64,000 nucleotides of DNA from Acholoe squamosa (taxonomy: Eukaryota; Annelida; Polychaeta; Phyllodocida; Polynoidae): assembly GCA_949317995.1 (NCBI GenBank), contig OX439044.1, forward strand, positions 23,384,733 through 23,448,732, read 5' to 3'. This document shows, piece after piece, positions 61,662 to 64,000 of the stretch; position 1 is the first letter of the stretch; each line of letters starts with the position of its first letter. A program made the translations under genes and the position numbers. The notes under the pieces are model-generated. The model saw nothing but the letters and a program-made list of their open reading frames with translations. It was not told the DNA's origin and searched no databases.

Positions 61662-64000
61662 GGTATTTCTAACCTATTTGAAATGTATGAACGCCCCGGC
61701 GTTTATATGTACAGGCTGGTATGGCATGCAGAGGAGTAAAGCTCGGGGTACCCGGGTATGGTAGGTGGGAGGTAGGGGAAGGGGAGGTGGGAGGTAGGGG
61801 AATGAGACCGTGACGGACGTGGACTGGCTTGTTCAGGTGGGGCAATGCTTAAAGGTGGCCGTGTCAGACGCCATGTTTACCTGCTGTTAGCACGGACAAA
61901 TACCCCAAAGTCTGCACATAGGCCGGGAGACTAACTTATTAAACTTTAGGCCTATAGGCCGAGGTCTACCTATAACGCCACATCTGAGAGGGAAGGTGTC
62001 GTACCATGGAGCTCTGTAGTTATTTCAGGTAAGGAAGTGAACCCAGGTTGATTTGTACTCTTCATACATAGTTCTGCCAACATGAAAAATCGCCCTATAG
62101 TATCGGCATAAGCCGAAGGCTTTTGAGAGGGATCCATGGAGGCTGCATACTTAGGTTGATTATAGACAGGTAGGGGTCTGCCTCGTGAGCACAGGGCAGA
62201 CAATGGTCATGCGTGTGTACTGTATTAGGACTTATACCCTAGACGTATTGAAAGGTAGATAGCTCAGTTCTCTATCCATCGCTTATCAAAGTGGGCGTGT
62301 CCAATGGAAATTAGGGGGGGGGGGGGGAATCCATCCTAATGTGTCCAATTATTTCAACCTACAATTACCAGGGATTTGGAAGGGTTGGGGGTTGAGGGGT
62401 GTGGACCACTAAAATCGACATGGCGACATGGGCTATTTTAGGCTTAGTGACATGGGACATGAACATTTCTTAAAATTGACAATGGGACATGGCCATTTTT
62501 TAAAATGAACATGTGACATGGGGGACCCCCATCCACACCCCCCACCTGGGTATGGGATCACGGGTAAAGGGTTATACTGTAACAAGTCTAAAATCTTCCT
62601 GAAGTAAACAATGCACAGCTTGCAACCAAAAAATAGAAACTAAGCAACCCCATCGTCTCTTCCATTCAGCCTTTTCTCGTGACATTCGGTGATGATCGTT
62701 GGGGTAAAGGTAAAAACCATGAATCAGGAAAAGAGAAGAGTATTTTTTATACACATTGCAGTGATCATATCCTTCTCATCTTTCCGGGTGTAGACCAAAA
62801 ATCACACAACCTTTAGCCATATCTAGTAGCATTATACTTTTCTAATTCCTAGAGCAAGTGCATTAACTGAATGGCCACTACTGTAGGCTATAGTTTACCC
62901 CGGGGTCCTTTTTGGACACCCCACCTACCCCTTTGTCACACTTTGACTATAGAGCCATGGACACCCCACACCCCCTCCAGTGTGACATACTTTATGGATC
63001 GGCCCTAATTTGAGGAGCGGTGAATGTAATAAAGGGTTGGTGGATCTACAAACAGCCTTGATTGAGCAATGCGATGTGAACCCAACTCCAATGATTTTGT
63101 CATTCCCATTTTAATCATCCCCAATTTAGTCCTATACACACAAAAAAAAATCATGGGCTTTTCCATGATACACATTTGCCAGAAAAATCCTCATATAAAC
63201 CACTTTGCCACCTGGTGTGAAGAAATCTACTAGCCATTAGACAAAACTACTACCCCTTAGACAAAATGACCAATTTTCTCTCTTGGCTGAGTCAAGTCAG
63301 CTTGCCTGAATAGGTTAGTTGATACTACTAACACATTAGGAAGATTTTACGAACATGTTGGGTATTTTGCCTACTCAGTAGTTTTGTCTAGATGAAATTA
63401 GTATTTACTAACTTGGATTTTTTTCTGTGTACCTTGTCCAGCAGAACTTGGAGAGGCAGACAAGATCCCCGCCTAATGAATTCTCAGTGGGAGTCATGTG
63501 GCCTTGGTCAGTGGTTAGATTAAGGCACCAACAAAATGACTTCGCTCAACCGTTGCCACCCTTCTTCCAGGGTTGTTGTTTGGATTTCAAGAAATGTTAA
63601 TGAAACTCCTCACTCCAAGTTTTATGTTTTATTGCCTGTAATGATACTCTCAAAGGGATGAAGTTTGCCTCCTCCTGTATTTCTCAAATGACAGCACTAA
63701 TGATAATAAATGTGCTAATCACCTCCCAGTTTCTGTAGTGATATTACAGGGATGTAAGTCTTCAGGTTTTATCAGGATTTCCAAATTTCTGAAAAATTTG
63801 AATGACATTTATTTTCCTTATATGAGTGGTAGGGAGGGCTGTATGGACAAAAATAGAAGGCCTTTATATCAAGTTAATGTATGGTTTCCAGATTTTTGCC
63901 CATTCCTGACTTACAACCCTGATATTATCATTTTCCTTTCGTGTCTCAACATTTCCTGACATTATGGCTTCTCCTCAAAACTAATAAACTTATCAACATA
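61662..64000. other. noncoding sequence, no gene recognised
   Basis: It holds a GGGAGGTAGGGGA minisatellite at about 61755-61805, a G run at about 62317-62328, and a copy of the GGACATGG/TTCTTAAAAT repeat at 62408-62530 related to the right part of the hAT-like element. A 77-codon minus frame at 61970-62203 has no recognisable domain. Confidence 0.5.

Noticed and set aside
61970..62203. 77-codon minus ORF as a host exon
   Set aside because: No start codon beyond TTG, no recognisable domain and no convincing splice sites.

Overview
This is repeat-dense DNA from an animal nuclear genome, probably a marine invertebrate. A lophotrochozoan such as a mollusc is my best guess, but that is inferred only from the mix of element families. 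It holds one recognisable spliced host-type gene, a glycosyltransferase family 92 (GT92/DUF23) enzyme in three coding exons (20802-24671). Nearly everything else is transposable elements, nested insertions, miniature inverted-repeat elements and satellite arrays. No rRNA gene, functional tRNA gene or CRISPR array is supported.

Layout. 1-8958: 3' part of a plus-strand Ty3/gypsy element (Pol, a long extra zinc-finger ORF after integrase, an AT-rich tail, 3' LTR). 9240-11090: three kinds of tandem repeat. 11500-18008: a decayed minus-strand Ty3/gypsy element with Gag, protease, RT, RNase H, integrase, a downstream C2H2 ORF and an LTR at its right end; two tiny retroposed stubs with clear target duplications lie in it. 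20677-24671: GT92 gene, with a truncated piggyBac in its second intron and a duplicated exon edge upstream of its first coding exon. 24707-27945: inverted-repeat elements, a 59-bp minisatellite, and a fragment of the head of a DIRS-type element hit by a 784-bp TA-flanked miniature transposon. 27946-35001: a DIRS/Ngaro-type tyrosine-recombinase retrotransposon (zinc-knuckle Gag, RT/RNase H, recombinase C-terminus), broken by two minus-strand LINE pieces. 35002-39000: mostly noncoding, with a tRNA-related tandem array and small inverted-repeat elements.

39000-46281: a nearly full LINE. Its ORF1 carries a coiled coil, an RNA-binding domain and a complete NADAR-like domain; a second ORF resembles an SGNH hydrolase; ORF2 is endonuclease plus RT. 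Its 3' end holds a 707-bp LTR-bounded miniature element (TRIM) with two LTRs that look identical. Each LTR contains a 72-nt tRNA-like sequence whose 3' end plus CCA would be complementary to the element's own primer-binding site. 46764-48187: a pogo-type transposase pseudogene. 48257-55560: SINE pieces, satellites and a hAT-like element inside a long inverted repeat. 56110-61661: a second LINE whose ORF1 ends in the N-terminal half of a NADAR domain. 61662-64000: no gene recognised.

The strongest novelty candidates are the tRNA-like-LTR TRIM, the NADAR-tailed LINE ORF1 proteins seen in two separate LINEs, and the zinc-finger ORF downstream of integrase in both gypsy elements. Several frame breaks lie in homopolymer runs, so some apparent pseudogenes could reflect consensus errors. 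All domain calls were made by eye from the translation; no database search was possible.
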